64,000 bases of DNA from Legionella drozanskii LLAP-1. GTDB taxonomy: Bacteria; Pseudomonadota; Gammaproteobacteria; Legionellales; Legionellaceae. Below, in pieces: positions 55,219 to 64,000 of the stretch. The stretch covers positions 184,633-248,632 of the forward strand of contig NZ_LNXY01000027.1 in the NCBI RefSeq assembly GCF_001467585.1, in the 5' to 3' direction. Numbering within the stretch: position 1 is the stretch's first letter; each line of letters begins with the position of its first letter. Both the position numbers and the translations under genes were made by a program. The notes under the pieces are model-generated. The model was not told the DNA's origin. It saw only the letters and a list, made by a program, of their open reading frames with translations, and searched no databases.

Positions 55219-56325
55219 ATGTCTAGTACCACTAGAGAACATACAAGAGCACCCGAATTTTTGGGTGCAACGGGCTTAGAAACCCTAGAAATGGGCGCAG
55301 GCCGCATTCATGTCGATGATAAACAGATTATTAATTGCCGTGCTGATTTAAACCAATTAGTACCTTTTAAATATACTTGGGCTTGGGATAAATATTTAAC
55401 CGCCTGCGCTAACCATTGGATGCCCAATGAAATCAATATGAGTGCCGACGTAGCGCTATGGAAAGATCCCAATGGCTTAACTGAAGATGAGCGTCTCATT
55501 ATTCTGCGTAATTTGGGCTTTTTCTCAACGGCTGATTCATTAGTGGCCAATAATTTAGTATTGGCTGTTTATCGTCATATTACTAATCCTGAATGCCGCC
55601 AATACTTGCTGCGCCAAGCGTTCGAAGAAGCCTTGCATACTCATGCTTATCAATATGTTATTGAAAGTTTGGGTCTTGATGAAGCGGCTGTTTTTAACAT
55701 GTATAGAGAAATCCCTGCTGTGGCTAATAAAGCCTCTTGGGCCCTACCCTTTACTCAAAGTTTGGGTGACCCTAATTTCCACACGGGTACTCCAGAAAAT
55801 GATCAACGATTATTACGTGACTTGATTGCTTTCTTTGTCGTTTTTGAAGGTATTTTCTTCTATGTTGGCTTCACCCAAATTCTTTCCATGGGAAGACGCA
55901 ATAAAATGGTAGGAACCTCTGAACAATTCCAATACATTTTGCGCGATGAATCCATGCATATGAATTTTGGTATTGATGTCATTAATCAAATTAAGATTGA
56001 AAATCCTCATTTGTGGACTCCTGCTTTCAAAGAGGAAATCATTCAATTGGTTAAAGAAGGGGTTGAATTAGAATACCAATATGCTAAAGACACTATGCCT
56101 CATGGTATTCTAGGTATGAATGCAGAAATGTTTGAGGAATATATCCATTTCATTGCTAACCGTCGCCTTAATCAAATTGGCCTAGCAGAACAATATCCAG
56201 GTGCCGAAAATCCATTTCCGTGGATGAGCGAAATGATGGACTTGAAAAAAGAGAAAAATTTCTTTGAAACTCGAGTCATTGAATATCAAGCGGGTGGCAC
56301 TTTAAGTTGGGAAGATGAGAATTAA
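55219..56325 (+). CDS. nrdB: class Ia ribonucleotide reductase, small subunit NrdB
   Basis: Diiron subunit that generates the tyrosyl radical. Metal ligands can be placed at Asp106 ([10 protein letters not shown]), Glu137 and His140 (EEALH), the Glu of [11 protein letters not shown], and the Glu and His of [11 protein letters not shown]. The radical tyrosine is Tyr144 in HTHAYQY, four residues after His140, which argues against a radical-less class Ic enzyme. The C-terminus that docks on NrdA is present. At 368 residues, GAGG-type Shine-Dalgarno (AGGAG) at 6-8 nt. Co-transcribed with nrdA. Confidence 0.96.
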   Translation: MSSTTREHTRAPEFLGATGLETLEMGAGRIHVDDKQIINCRADLNQLVPFKYTWAWDKYLTACANHWMPNEINMSADVALWKDPNGLTEDERLIILRNLGFFSTADSLVANNLVLAVYRHITNPECRQYLLRQAFEEALHTHAYQYVIESLGLDEAAVFNMYREIPAVANKASWALPFTQSLGDPNFHTGTPENDQRLLRDLIAFFVVFEGIFFYVGFTQILSMGRRNKMVGTSEQFQYILRDESMHMNFGIDVINQIKIENPHLWTPAFKEEIIQLVKEGVELEYQYAKDTMPHGILGMNAEMFEEYIHFIANRRLNQIGLAEQYPGAENPFPWMSEMMDLKKEKNFFETRVIEYQAGGTLSWEDEN

Positions 56326-56350
56326 TTTTAAGGTTCATCTCTGTTGTAAT

Positions 56351-56385
56351 CCTGTATGATGCTAGGCGTCATACAGGCTCCTTTT
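56351..56385 (+). terminator. terminator after nrdB
   Basis: A 9-bp stem (CCTGTATGA at 56351 and TCATACAGG ending 56377) is followed by CTCCTTTT, about 25 bp after the nrdB stop. Confidence 0.75.
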
Positions 56386-56551
56386 GCAAAAATTCATTCC
56401 TGCTTTGATAAGCGAAGCGCATCAAGACTCTCGTCGTATTTACTCCTATTTGGTTCTTGGTGTGTTTCGCTTATCAGGGCAATAATCCACCAATTGACGT
56501 TATAATCAGCCTATGTTAGCTTGTAATTAGTAAAAACTAAAGGGAGTTAGT

Positions 56552-56845
56552 ATGGATCTTGTCAGTGCACTTATTAGTTTAATCAGTGGCGGTATTGGAG
56601 GTAACATCCTAGGTGCTGCCTGGAAAGAAAAAAGCCTCGGAGCAATAGGTAACTCGATTGCCGGAGCAATTGGTGGGGTTGCAGGTGCCTATATTTCTCA
56701 AGCGGTTGGCATTTTAACCACCTTAGGTTTGGCTGACATGAGCATCGGTTCCATGCTCGGTAATGCAGGTTCTAGTGCCGTGGGTGGAATAGTCTTAACC
56801 GGTATCGTCGGACTGATAAAAAGCGCCATGAGCAAAAAAGCTTAA
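56552..56845 (+). CDS. small glycine-zipper membrane protein
   Basis: 97 residues, mostly Gly, Ala, Ile and Leu in GxxxG-type patterns (SGGIGGNILGAA, GNSIAGAIGGVAGAYISQ, SSAVGGIVLTGIVGLIKS). There are two or three hydrophobic segments and a basic end (SAMSKKA). AAGGGAG lies before the ATG, supporting expression. Glycine-zipper proteins insert in or associate with membranes. No specific function can be given. It lies alone between nrdB and the glycosyltransferase gene. Confidence 0.75.
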   Translation: MDLVSALISLISGGIGGNILGAAWKEKSLGAIGNSIAGAIGGVAGAYISQAVGILTTLGLADMSIGSMLGNAGSSAVGGIVLTGIVGLIKSAMSKKA

Positions 56846-56940
56846 TTAAGCTATCTAATCTAGTTGGCTCTACAGCCATAGAGCCGAATTCCTCGCCTAT
56901 ACTGGCGAGCTACACAAATAACCAAATACAGTGATGATTT

Positions 56941-58323
56941 ATGAGGGAGAAATTTTTTTCGCCTAAGCACCCAGCGAAACGATACAAGATCGCTATTGTT
57001 ACCCTACCTAATGCTGGACATACCCGAATTGTAAAACAATTAGTTGATGAAGCTAAAAGGTATGATCCTGAATTAGATTTTAGCTTTATATTGACGAGTT
57101 GGTCGGGACATACAATAAGAGAGAGCGATTTAAGGGAGCTAGAAGAGGCTAGTGGTAAACAAGTTGTAGTTTTAGAAAGTAAAAATACTGCCAATTCTAA
57201 GGGGGATAATTGGGGTCGTGCTAGAGAATTGACTGATGAGCTGATTAGAGTTTGTGCTGATTTTGATCGTATTATTTATGATTTCATGACACCTGAGGGA
57301 TATATAGCAGGCCAAGTGTTATCCATCCCTGCGTTTTGTGCTGAACCCTCTTACATTGGAGCGTTCGACACTAGTTCGCCTGCTTACCACTCTGAACTAA
57401 ATAAGAGTGCAGATGATATTGCTATCCTTGAAAAAAAATATCAGCTTGAATTATTTAACAAACTGAAATTGATTTCAGGTACCTTATCGATTCTCTCGGC
57501 CTATAAAAATATTGTTTTTTCCTGGAAAAATTTCATTTATGCTCTTGATTTTAAAAATAACTTTGAAGAAGAAAGAGAGAGCTGTTGCTTTATGCGTCCC
57601 TCTGCTAAAAAAACACCTCCATTAGATGAACAGTTTTCCTATCTCAGCGAGCACGTAAAGCTAGGCAAGAAGATCGTTTATTTTTCCCTAGGTACGATTG
57701 TATCAGGCATAGTATGGGATCTAACAAAAAAACTTGAAGATAATTCTATGCATGATTTCATTAAACTATTGTATAGGCTTCTTATTAAAATCTTTGAAAA
57801 CCGGAAAGATTTAATACTTATCATTTCGACAGGTAGAGATATTCATGACTTTATTGGCGATACGAAGCTGCCAGAAAATATCTATCACGAGGAATCCCTA
57901 CCTCAGGCTAGGTTACTACACCATGTCGACGTATTTTTTACACATTGCGGTGCAAATAGTGTAAATGAGGCTATTGATGCTGAAATACCAACGATAGGTA
58001 TACCTTTCATGTTTGATCAGCATCAATGTGCGGAAGCTATAGTTACGATGGGAATTGGTTACGCCTTTTTACTCCCTCTCGAAAAGAGAGAAGAGGCAGT
58101 TAATTTCGATACTAATAACTATTTTAGAGAGCCTTTTAATTCAAATAACCTTGAAAATGCTCAAAAAATATTGGAAGAGACCATTGATAAAGCCCTAACT
58201 CATGATTTTTCAGACAGCTTTGCCGAACTTAAATCGGGTAATACCTTAAGCTTTGCTAGAATTCGTCAAACATTATGTTTAGAAAGCGTAGACTTGATGC
58301 AGCGAAGCACCATCAAGGTTTAG
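56941..58323 (+). CDS. GT1-family (UGT-like) glycosyltransferase
   Basis: 460 residues of the GT-B fold. The N-terminal domain begins with IAIVTLPNAGHTRIVKQL, where His27 matches the catalytic histidine of GT1 enzymes. The C-terminal donor-binding domain has the UGT signature VDVFFTHCGANSVNEAIDAE followed by IPTIGIPFMFDQHQCAEA. GT1 enzymes transfer sugars to lipids or small molecules; macrolide-inactivating and sterol/lipid enzymes share this layout. The acceptor is unknown, and a translocated host-acting enzyme cannot be excluded. No good Shine-Dalgarno precedes the ATG. Confidence 0.85.
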   Translation: MREKFFSPKHPAKRYKIAIVTLPNAGHTRIVKQLVDEAKRYDPELDFSFILTSWSGHTIRESDLRELEEASGKQVVVLESKNTANSKGDNWGRARELTDELIRVCADFDRIIYDFMTPEGYIAGQVLSIPAFCAEPSYIGAFDTSSPAYHSELNKSADDIAILEKKYQLELFNKLKLISGTLSILSAYKNIVFSWKNFIYALDFKNNFEEERESCCFMRPSAKKTPPLDEQFSYLSEHVKLGKKIVYFSLGTIVSGIVWDLTKKLEDNSMHDFIKLLYRLLIKIFENRKDLILIISTGRDIHDFIGDTKLPENIYHEESLPQARLLHHVDVFFTHCGANSVNEAIDAEIPTIGIPFMFDQHQCAEAIVTMGIGYAFLLPLEKREEAVNFDTNNYFREPFNSNNLENAQKILEETIDKALTHDFSDSFAELKSGNTLSFARIRQTLCLESVDLMQRSTIKV

Positions 58324-58577
58324 ATATCTCAATCAAAGAAGAGGCTTGCTTCCGTGGATAAAAGAATGAAAACCTTAATTCTGCTTCGCTCAGAGTAATC
58401 CTTTCATTTTATCTATACCCCTTTTACAAATTGGTTAAAGGGGAATTTGATTATAGTCTAGTGGAACTTTCGAATTTGCAGGCACTCTAATCCATGAGTA
58501 ATAAGCTGTTTCGCCAAATATAGAAAAGAAAGAATACGGTGAGTACGTATGGTATTCGCCAGAAGGTACGTAGAGTT

Positions 58578-58595
58578 GTTGGGCCAAGGCCCAAC
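58578..58595 (-). terminator. palindrome directly after lysS
   Basis: GTTGGGCCAAGGCCCAAC, the most complete member of the palindrome family, ends 3 bp from the lysS stop codon. It probably forms the 3' end structure of the prfB-lysS transcript. Confidence 0.6.
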
Positions 58596-58598
58596 CGA

Positions 58599-60092
58599 CT
58601 AATCATGCGGACGCATATGTGGGAACAGGATTACATCCCGGATAGAAGACGAGTTCGTGAATAACATCACTAAGCGATCAACTCCTATTCCTTCACCAGC
58701 AGTAGGTGGCATACCGTACTCCAGAGCCTGAATATAATCACTATCAAAATGCATCGCTTCAATATCCCCTGCGTCTTTTTCTTCAACTTGCTTGAGAAAA
58801 CGATCGGCTTGATCTTGAGCATCATTAAGTTCTGAGAAGCCGTTAGCAATTTCTCGTCCAGCAATAAAAAACTCAAAACGATCGGTCACTTCGGGATCCG
58901 CATCATTACGACGCGCCAGAGGGGAAACCTCTGTGGGATAAGCAGTGATAAAGGTGGGTTGAATGAGCAGATGCTCCACCTTTTCATCGAACAGAATCAT
59001 TTGTAACTTACCCAACCGATCACTGTCTTTATACTCAAAACCAAAACGCTTAATTAAAGCTCTACAGCTCTCAACAGATTCAAGTTGTTCAGCGCTAATT
59101 TCCGGGTTGTAATGCAAAATGGATTCTTTTACGCTCATTCGTGCAAAGGGCTGGGCAAAATCAATGATCTGTCCTTGATAGTCGATTTGTCGCTTACCCA
59201 AGACCACATCACAAAGATGACGAAGCAATTGCTCAGTGAAATTCATGAGATCGTTAAAGTCCGCATAAGCTTGATAAAACTCAACCATGGTAAATTCCGG
59301 ATTATGGCGAGTAGAGAGACCCTCGTTACGGAAATTGCGATTAATTTCATAAACACGCTCAAAGCCGCCGACGACTAAACGCTTCAAATACAACTCTGGA
59401 GCAATACGCAAAAACATCTCCATATCGAGCGTATTGTGATAGGTTACAAATGGACGTGCGACTGCCCCGCCAGGAATAGGATGCATCATTGGCGTTTCTA
59501 CTTCTAAAAACTGATGATTATCCATAAATTGGCGAAATGCTTTAATGAGTTTTGAACGTACCAGAAAAGTTTGTCGGCTTTCTTCATTGGCAATTAAATC
59601 AACATAACGCCTACGATAACGCATTTCTTGATCAGCCAAACCATGGAATTTATCCGGTAAAGGCCGCAAAGATTTAGTCAGCAATTCAAGGTCTTCGGCG
59701 TTGACAGTTAACTCACCGGTATTCGTTAAAAATAGCTCGCCTTTTATGCCGACAATATCGCCTAAATCCCAATGCTTAAATTCTTCATAAAGCTCTGGTA
59801 AATCGTTTTGACGCACATAGATCTGGATACGTCCTGAAACATCTTGAATATGAAAAAAACTAGCCTTTCCCATTATACGACGCAAAACAATACGCCCAGC
59901 AACAGCCACTTTAATGGTCTGCGCTGTTAGAGCTTCTTTATCAATCTTGGCATATTGATCTAGCAAATTAGCTGCCAGATATTGGCGACGAAACTGATTA
60001 GGAAAATTAAATCCTTTAGACCGCAAATCCGCTAATTTTTGTTTGCGAATTTGATAAACTTCACTTTCGTCTAAATGTTGTTCTTCTATCAT
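58599..60092 (-). CDS. lysS: lysyl-tRNA synthetase, class II
   Basis: Charges tRNA-Lys. An N-terminal OB-fold anticodon domain (about 60-145, [23 protein letters not shown]) is followed by the class II catalytic core with motif 1 ([16 protein letters not shown]), motif 2 ([23 protein letters not shown]) and motif 3 ([14 protein letters not shown]). At 497 residues it is a normal LysRS. Its ATG overlaps the prfB stop by 4 bp, the same gene pair as prfB-lysS in E. coli. Confidence 0.97.
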   Translation of the reverse strand: MIEEQHLDESEVYQIRKQKLADLRSKGFNFPNQFRRQYLAANLLDQYAKIDKEALTAQTIKVAVAGRIVLRRIMGKASFFHIQDVSGRIQIYVRQNDLPELYEEFKHWDLGDIVGIKGELFLTNTGELTVNAEDLELLTKSLRPLPDKFHGLADQEMRYRRRYVDLIANEESRQTFLVRSKLIKAFRQFMDNHQFLEVETPMMHPIPGGAVARPFVTYHNTLDMEMFLRIAPELYLKRLVVGGFERVYEINRNFRNEGLSTRHNPEFTMVEFYQAYADFNDLMNFTEQLLRHLCDVVLGKRQIDYQGQIIDFAQPFARMSVKESILHYNPEISAEQLESVESCRALIKRFGFEYKDSDRLGKLQMILFDEKVEHLLIQPTFITAYPTEVSPLARRNDADPEVTDRFEFFIAGREIANGFSELNDAQDQADRFLKQVEEKDAGDIEAMHFDSDYIQALEYGMPPTAGEGIGVDRLVMLFTNSSSIRDVILFPHMRPHD

Positions 60093-61196
60093 GCTTCCCC
60101 TACTCCTGCTTTCAAACTTGCTACAATAAATTGATCTAAATCACCATCTAAAACAGCTTGAGTATTCGACGTTTCAACGCCTGTACGCAAATCTTTGATG
60201 CGTGATTGATCTAATACATAAGAACGAATCTGTGACCCCCAGCCTATATCAGATTTGCTCGCTTCAAGCGCCTGTTGCGCCGCATTTTTCTTTTGCATTT
60301 CCATTTCATACAACTTAGCACGCAATTGCTTCATCGCCTGATCTTTGTTCTTGTGCTGACTTCGATCCGTCTGACATTGAACAACAATTCCGCTTGGCGC
60401 GTGAGTAATTCGTACAGCTGAGTCAGTTCGGTTAACGTGCTGACCACCTGCTCCAGATGCACGGTAAGTGTCTATACGTAAATCCGCTGGATTAATTTCG
60501 ATATCAATATCATCATCGACTTCTGGTGATACAAATACCGCAGCAAACGACGTATGACGACGATTGCCCGAATCGAAAGGTGATTTGCGAACTAAACGAT
60601 GTACTCCTGTTTCAGTACGTAACCAACCATAGGCATATTCACCGCTGAAATGAATCGTGGCACTTTTTATTCCGGCTACTTCACCAGCTGAACATTCAAT
60701 TAATTCAGTGGTAAATCCATGATGTTCGCCCCAACGCAAATACATTCGTAGCAACATCTCAGCCCAATCCTGTGCTTCCGTGCCTCCGGATCCCGACTGG
60801 ATGTCCAAATAAGCATGGGAATCATCCATTTTGCCAGAAAACATCCGTCTGAATTCAAGAACCGCAACTTTTTGTTCAATCGCAGCAACTTCTGTAGCCA
60901 CGTCATGAATTGCGGCCTCATCGTCTTCTTCACGAGCCAATTCAAAAAGTTCAGATAAATCAGTGATACCTTGGCTTAATTGTTCTAATTGAGTAACCAC
61001 CGCTTCCAACTGGGCCCGCTCTCTGCCTAAAGCTTGTGCTTGCTCGGGATTGTTCCAAATCCCTGGAGACTCTAATTCCCGTACTACTTCTTCTAGGCGC
61101 TCGCGTTTACTATCAAAGTCAAAGATACCCCCGAAGCGCATTAGTTCGCTCATCTAAATCGGCCAAATCAAGCGTGATTTGATTTACTTCTAACAT
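60089..61196 (-). CDS. prfB: peptide chain release factor 2, with programmed +1 frameshift
   Basis: RF2 ends translation at UGA and UAA. Translation starts at the ATG at 61196 ([18 protein letters not shown]), reads 25 codons, meets an in-frame TGA as codon 26, and shifts +1 at CTT-TGA-C to continue [13 protein letters not shown] to the stop at 60089, for 368 residues. The stop-reading SPF motif ([12 protein letters not shown]) and the catalytic GGQ ([10 protein letters not shown]) are present. Treating the downstream ATG at 61153 as the start would lose the conserved N-terminus. It is co-transcribed with lysS. Confidence 0.96.
61118..61133 (-). promoter_or_regulatory. RF2 programmed frameshift site
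   Basis: On the minus strand CGGGGGTATCTTTGAC holds the slippery CTT codon, the in-frame TGA and following C, and an internal GGGGG Shine-Dalgarno-like run three bases upstream. Together these are the classical autoregulatory elements: low RF2 slows stopping at UGA and favours the shift. Confidence 0.95.
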
Positions 61197-61440
61197 GAAT
61201 GTCCTAGCAATTTTGATTAAAACCATTATTGTACCCCGAAAGGGAAATACTGACCATAGAATGACCTGCTTTAAAGACTATTCCGTTCAGACGATATGGC
61301 ATTGCAAGGAATTAATGGGGTAAAATAAGCAAAAGTTCGTTAAAAAAAGCTATGTGGTCTAGTTTTGTACAATATAATGAAAATTATTCGATCATTCTTG
61401 GAATAAAAAATTTCCTCGCTTTATCTCATTATATAATGGC
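61197..61440. other. divergent intergenic region, no gene seen
   Basis: AT-rich region between prfB and the 61527 gene that must hold the prfB promoter. No confident hexamers could be fixed by eye and no ORF or RNA gene was recognised. Confidence 0.4.
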
Positions 61441-61468
61441 TTAGACTCGTCGGTTCCTTAGCTATAAT
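61441..61468 (+). promoter_or_regulatory. promoter of the 61527 gene
   Basis: TTAGAC (61441-61446), a 16-bp spacer and a perfect TATAAT (61463-61468) lie about 58 bp before the ATG. Confidence 0.5.
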
Positions 61469-61526
61469 TAATAAATAATCTAAATGATCGATGCTTAATG
61501 AATACTATTGCTTACGGAGATTAATT

Positions 61527-62294
61527 ATGAGTAATGAACGGTTTGAAAAAGATAAAGAAGCCCAAAAAGCGAAAGATGCACTTAGAGAAGAAGAGAAAAA
61601 GAAAGAAGAAGAACTAAAAGCTCAGAGTTTAGCCAAAGAAAATGAAATACGTGCAACGAGCAATCGTCTACACGCTCAACAGGAGGCTGAAGAAGAGGCA
61701 GTACAGCTCGCAAAAGCAAGCCAAAAAGATGAGGAGGAGGAAATAGAGCAAATCAGCCTTCACCTCGTAGATATTAAACCCTGGAAAAAAGACAGCGATG
61801 ATTTAGTTGAGGATTACCAAGAAAAATTTCCAGATAGGAAACTAGACGCCAAGCGCACTTTAGTTTTTACTAGCCGTGAAGAGATGGAAGAATTTATAAA
61901 CCATCAAGCCAAACTACCCCCGGATGGAAAAGGACGCAAATTTATAATCGCAGAAGTCGATGAGAATGGACAACGTTTAGGTCAGTATCATTTTTCTTGT
62001 GGTGATGGCAAGGTCTATTCAGGTAGTGCAGAAGAAATTATCGCTAAATTAAAAGAAAACCAAGCGACTGCTGCTCCTAATACACAAAAATTAATAGCCG
62101 ATGGGCTTTCCATGTTCGAAAGAGTCTTGAATCCTAAACCTCAACCTACAGCGGATACCAAAAAACGTTTGGAAGCACTTAAGTCTGGCGGACAATCTCC
62201 TGCTCCAACTACAGCACCGAAGCAAGAAGAAGAAAAAGAAGAATCGGAAAAAGAAAAGTACAAATCACCCTCTCCATTCAAAACAACGCCTTAA
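61527..62294 (+). CDS. charged coiled-coil protein, effector candidate
   Basis: 255 residues from the ATG at 61527 (MSNERFEKDKEAQKAK), preceded by GGAG; an earlier in-frame ATG has no ribosome site. Residues 1-80 are a highly charged Glu/Lys/Ala helix likely to form a coiled coil. Residues about 80-185 look globular (LVDIKPWKKDSDDLVEDY, RTLVFTSREEMEEFINHQ, RKFIIAEVDENGQRLGQYHFSCGDGKVY). The C-terminus is Pro/Thr/Glu-rich with EEEKEESEKEKYKSPSPF, an E-block-like tail. No signal peptide or membrane helix. A Dot/Icm effector is plausible from composition; the function is unknown. Confidence 0.75.
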   Translation: MSNERFEKDKEAQKAKDALREEEKKKEEELKAQSLAKENEIRATSNRLHAQQEAEEEAVQLAKASQKDEEEEIEQISLHLVDIKPWKKDSDDLVEDYQEKFPDRKLDAKRTLVFTSREEMEEFINHQAKLPPDGKGRKFIIAEVDENGQRLGQYHFSCGDGKVYSGSAEEIIAKLKENQATAAPNTQKLIADGLSMFERVLNPKPQPTADTKKRLEALKSGGQSPAPTTAPKQEEEKEESEKEKYKSPSPFKTTP

Positions 62295-62307
62295 AGGATA
62301 GCGTAAA

Positions 62308-62337
62308 GTAGCCACTGTCTTTTCAAGAAGTGGCTAC
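62308..62337 (+). terminator. hairpin after the 61527 gene
   Basis: GTAGCCACT and AGTGGCTAC form a 9-bp stem with a 12-nt loop, 14 bp after the stop. There is no U-run, so the function is uncertain. Confidence 0.45.
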
Positions 62338-62567
62338 GGCTACCGTCTGCAACCAACGAATCTATGCTCTTGGATTTTCAGAAATATTTTGCACATCAAA
62401 AACTATTTCTTTGTTTTTCAAACCCAAAAATAACCATAATTTTTAAAATTGATAGGTTGGTCTGCTTATTCTTCTAACCTAAACCTCAAACCAGGAATGG
62501 TTAAAATTTATTTTCCCTGATCGACAATTAAACTATAATAGGAATATCAGTGATAATCAGGTTTCGT

Positions 62568-62726
62568 ATGTCAAGAATAAAAATAGTAATAACTATTTAT
62601 TTATCAGGAGGATATTTTCTCCATAGTGGACTTTTTTTTACAAAAATAAAAAATAGTTTTGCTCTTATTCTTTTTAGAAAAATAGGTCATCCTAGTTTTA
62701 TGAGCAAGAGGGTTGATGCATTATGA
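62568..62726 (+). CDS. possible small ORF coupled to the NRPS gene
   Basis: A 52-codon frame (MSRIKIVITIYLSGGYFLHS... to ...MSKRVDAL) whose TGA overlaps the NRPS ATG in an ATGA junction, the usual sign of translational coupling. The peptide is hydrophobic in its first half and basic overall. No homologue is recognised and its ribosome site is weak. A TATAAT at 62534-62539 could be its -10. It may be a leader peptide or a chance frame. Confidence 0.35.
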   Translation: MSRIKIVITIYLSGGYFLHSGLFFTKIKNSFALILFRKIGHPSFMSKRVDAL

Positions 62727-64000
62727 GAAAATATCATGCACCCAATAGCTTATTACCCTTTTATTTAGCAGAACAAAGCCAAACTAATAATTCTAATAAT
62801 CGCTATAATTTATGTTTTTCGTATCATTTAACGAGTGAATGCCAAGTCAGTTTATTGATTGAAATGCTGCAAAAGCTAATCAAATTGCAGGCGCATTTAA
62901 GGCAAACGTTTACACTTGAGGGAGAAACCGTAGTTGCCCGGATCCATAGTGATTTGCCCGCAAACATTCATTTTTTTTCATCAACAGTCACTGAACTTGA
63001 TAAACTTGAAAAATCATTGACCAATGAACCGCATGACTTCGAAAAATATTCAGCAATTCGCTTGAACCTAATCAAAATAAACGAGGATGAGAGTTACCTT
63101 GCTCTTTTTAACATTCACCATATTCTTATGGATGGATTTAGCCTTGAACAATTTATTAACGATTTAAATCAATTAATCGCAGGTCGAAGTATAGCTTGCG
63201 AAAATGCAGAAGCTTACTTATCACGGGTAAAAAATGAGTTGTCTTTGCGAAAGGATATTACTCATCCTGATTTAGAATCCTACATCCAGGAGGTGGACGA
63301 TATAGCTAATAACATGGACTATCAGCATTCTAATATAAAGTCTGAGCTTTTATATTTTACTGAAGCTCTACCGCAAGATGTAAAGCAAAAATTAATGAAT
63401 GCAAATAGGAACTATAGTCTTAGTTTTTTCAATTTGATGTTGTTAGCCTGGAGTACTTTTATAGCTAAGCTTAGCAATCAAAAAAACAGCTTAGTGAATT
63501 ATCCAGTTAATATTCGAAATGATAAATCCATACCAGGTTGTTTTATCAATTTAATTGTTTTGCCGTTGAGACTTGATCCTCAAGTGACTTATTCATCCTT
63601 AATTAAAGGATTAAGAGACAAACTGGCCTTTTACAAACTGCTTTCCCAAGTTGAGCTAAGAAACCGATTTCAATTTGCTCCTATCTCAAGTTTTGCCTGT
63701 TCGAATTTTGCTAAACCAGAGAATCTCTTCATTGATAATAAATCTTTCCAAAGTAAAAGCTATCCTCAAATTGCAAATTCAAATTTGAGTGTCAAATACA
63801 AGGAAGAGGGAGACTCATTAATATTCAGTCTGGATATTTTTTCAGATTTATTCCCAGACTATGTCTCATCATCCCTTCTTCCTCGCTTTTTTAATTACTG
63901 TAATAAATTACTCGATAATCCAGAGCTTCCCTTAATAACTTTTGATTTAACTTTTGAACGGGAAAAGAAGTTGATTTTGTCTGATTTTAATCAGACCTTG
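62723..64000 (+). CDS. non-ribosomal peptide synthetase, N-terminal condensation domain (partial)
   Basis: An open frame of 426 codons runs off the right edge. MRKYHAPNSLLPFYLAEQS starts the protein without a preceding module. The condensation active site is NIHHILMDGFSLEQF, matching HHxxxDG, near residue 134. Downstream are SLSFFNLMLLAWSTFIAKL and NYPVNIRNDKSIPGCFINLIVLPLRL, as in C-domains. The last visible residues (LTFEREKKLILSDFNQTL) are the usual lead into an adenylation domain. A C-domain at the N-terminus suggests a lipo-initiating or an in-trans loaded synthetase. Substrate specificity lies outside the window. Confidence 0.87.
   Translation, partial: MRKYHAPNSLLPFYLAEQSQTNNSNNRYNLCFSYHLTSECQVSLLIEMLQKLIKLQAHLRQTFTLEGETVVARIHSDLPANIHFFSSTVTELDKLEKSLTNEPHDFEKYSAIRLNLIKINEDESYLALFNIHHILMDGFSLEQFINDLNQLIAGRSIACENAEAYLSRVKNELSLRKDITHPDLESYIQEVDDIANNMDYQHSNIKSELLYFTEALPQDVKQKLMNANRNYSLSFFNLMLLAWSTFIAKLSNQKNSLVNYPVNIRNDKSIPGCFINLIVLPLRLDPQVTYSSLIKGLRDKLAFYKLLSQVELRNRFQFAPISSFACSNFAKPENLFIDNKSFQSKSYPQIANSNLSVKYKEEGDSLIFSLDIFSDLFPDYVSSSLLPRFFNYCNKLLDNPELPLITFDLTFEREKKLILSDFNQTL

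Noticed and set aside
56407-56475. GATAAGCGAA/TTCGCTTATC inverted repeat as an operator or element
   Set aside because: Arms of 10 bp are 49 bp apart with no further structure; it could be chance or an old repeat remnant.
61119-61153. Start of prfB at the ATG at 61153, encoding MSELMRFGG
   Set aside because: These codons are the wrong frame of the region before the frameshift site; the real start is at 61196.

Overview
The window is about 64 kb of low-GC gammaproteobacterial chromosome, best read as Legionella or a close relative (Legionellaceae). The evidence is a conserved housekeeping backbone (coaX, fis, trmJ-iscS, clpB, mpl, ftsK-lolA-rarA, aat-infA, nrdAB, prfB-lysS) and a fliEFGHIJ block under a FleS/FleR pair. 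Between these sit many family-less proteins that look like Dot/Icm effectors: acidic C-terminal tails, coiled coils, leucine-rich repeats, a membrane J-domain protein and a eukaryotic-like GT1 glycosyltransferase. The genus assignment is an inference from gene content. No rRNA, tRNA, CRISPR array or complete insertion sequence was seen.

Layout. 1-6.9 kb: coaX, RNase P RNA, fis, a MITE-like repeat, the operon trmJ-iscS-(IscU-like)-iscA, suhB and an EamA exporter. 7-11 kb: three unknown effector-like genes. 11.2-15 kb: a SohB/SppA-type peptidase divergent from clpB. 15-20 kb: two unknown genes, a second MITE-like copy, mpl, a membrane protein and a CMD-family protein. 20-32 kb: flagellar block transcribed leftward, fleS-fleR-fliE-F-G-H-I-J, with yhdP overlapping the end of fliJ. 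32.2-38.5 kb: accessory block in which two paralogous putative cysteine-protease genes bracket an outer-membrane barrel, an ice-binding-domain protein and a leucine-rich-repeat protein. 38.7-42.2 kb: DedA protein, type III polyketide synthase, J-domain membrane protein. 42.3-52.1 kb: rarA-lolA-ftsK, trxB, aat, infA, pmbA, a phosphodiester-glycosidase lipoprotein and a double-GNAT protein. 52.1-56.4 kb: nrdAB with a clear NrdR/DnaA control region. 56.5-61.2 kb: glycine-zipper protein, GT1 glycosyltransferase, lysS and frameshifted prfB. 61.5-64 kb: a coiled-coil protein and the start of a non-ribosomal peptide synthetase that runs off the window.

Several points go beyond routine annotation. 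The IscU-like protein beside IscS has lost all three cluster-ligand cysteines. The two paralogous proteins at 32.3 and 37.5 kb carry a plausible Gln/Cys...His...Asp papain/C39-like arrangement, share an upstream PmrA-box-like block, and have a near-identical central tract that suggests gene conversion. aat appears to start at an ATT codon behind a strong Shine-Dalgarno. prfB carries the classical RF2 +1 frameshift site. A family of short GTTGGGCC/GGCCCAAC palindromes recurs just after gene ends and also forms the outer ends of the MITE-like element. All functional statements are from reading the sequence; no database search was possible.
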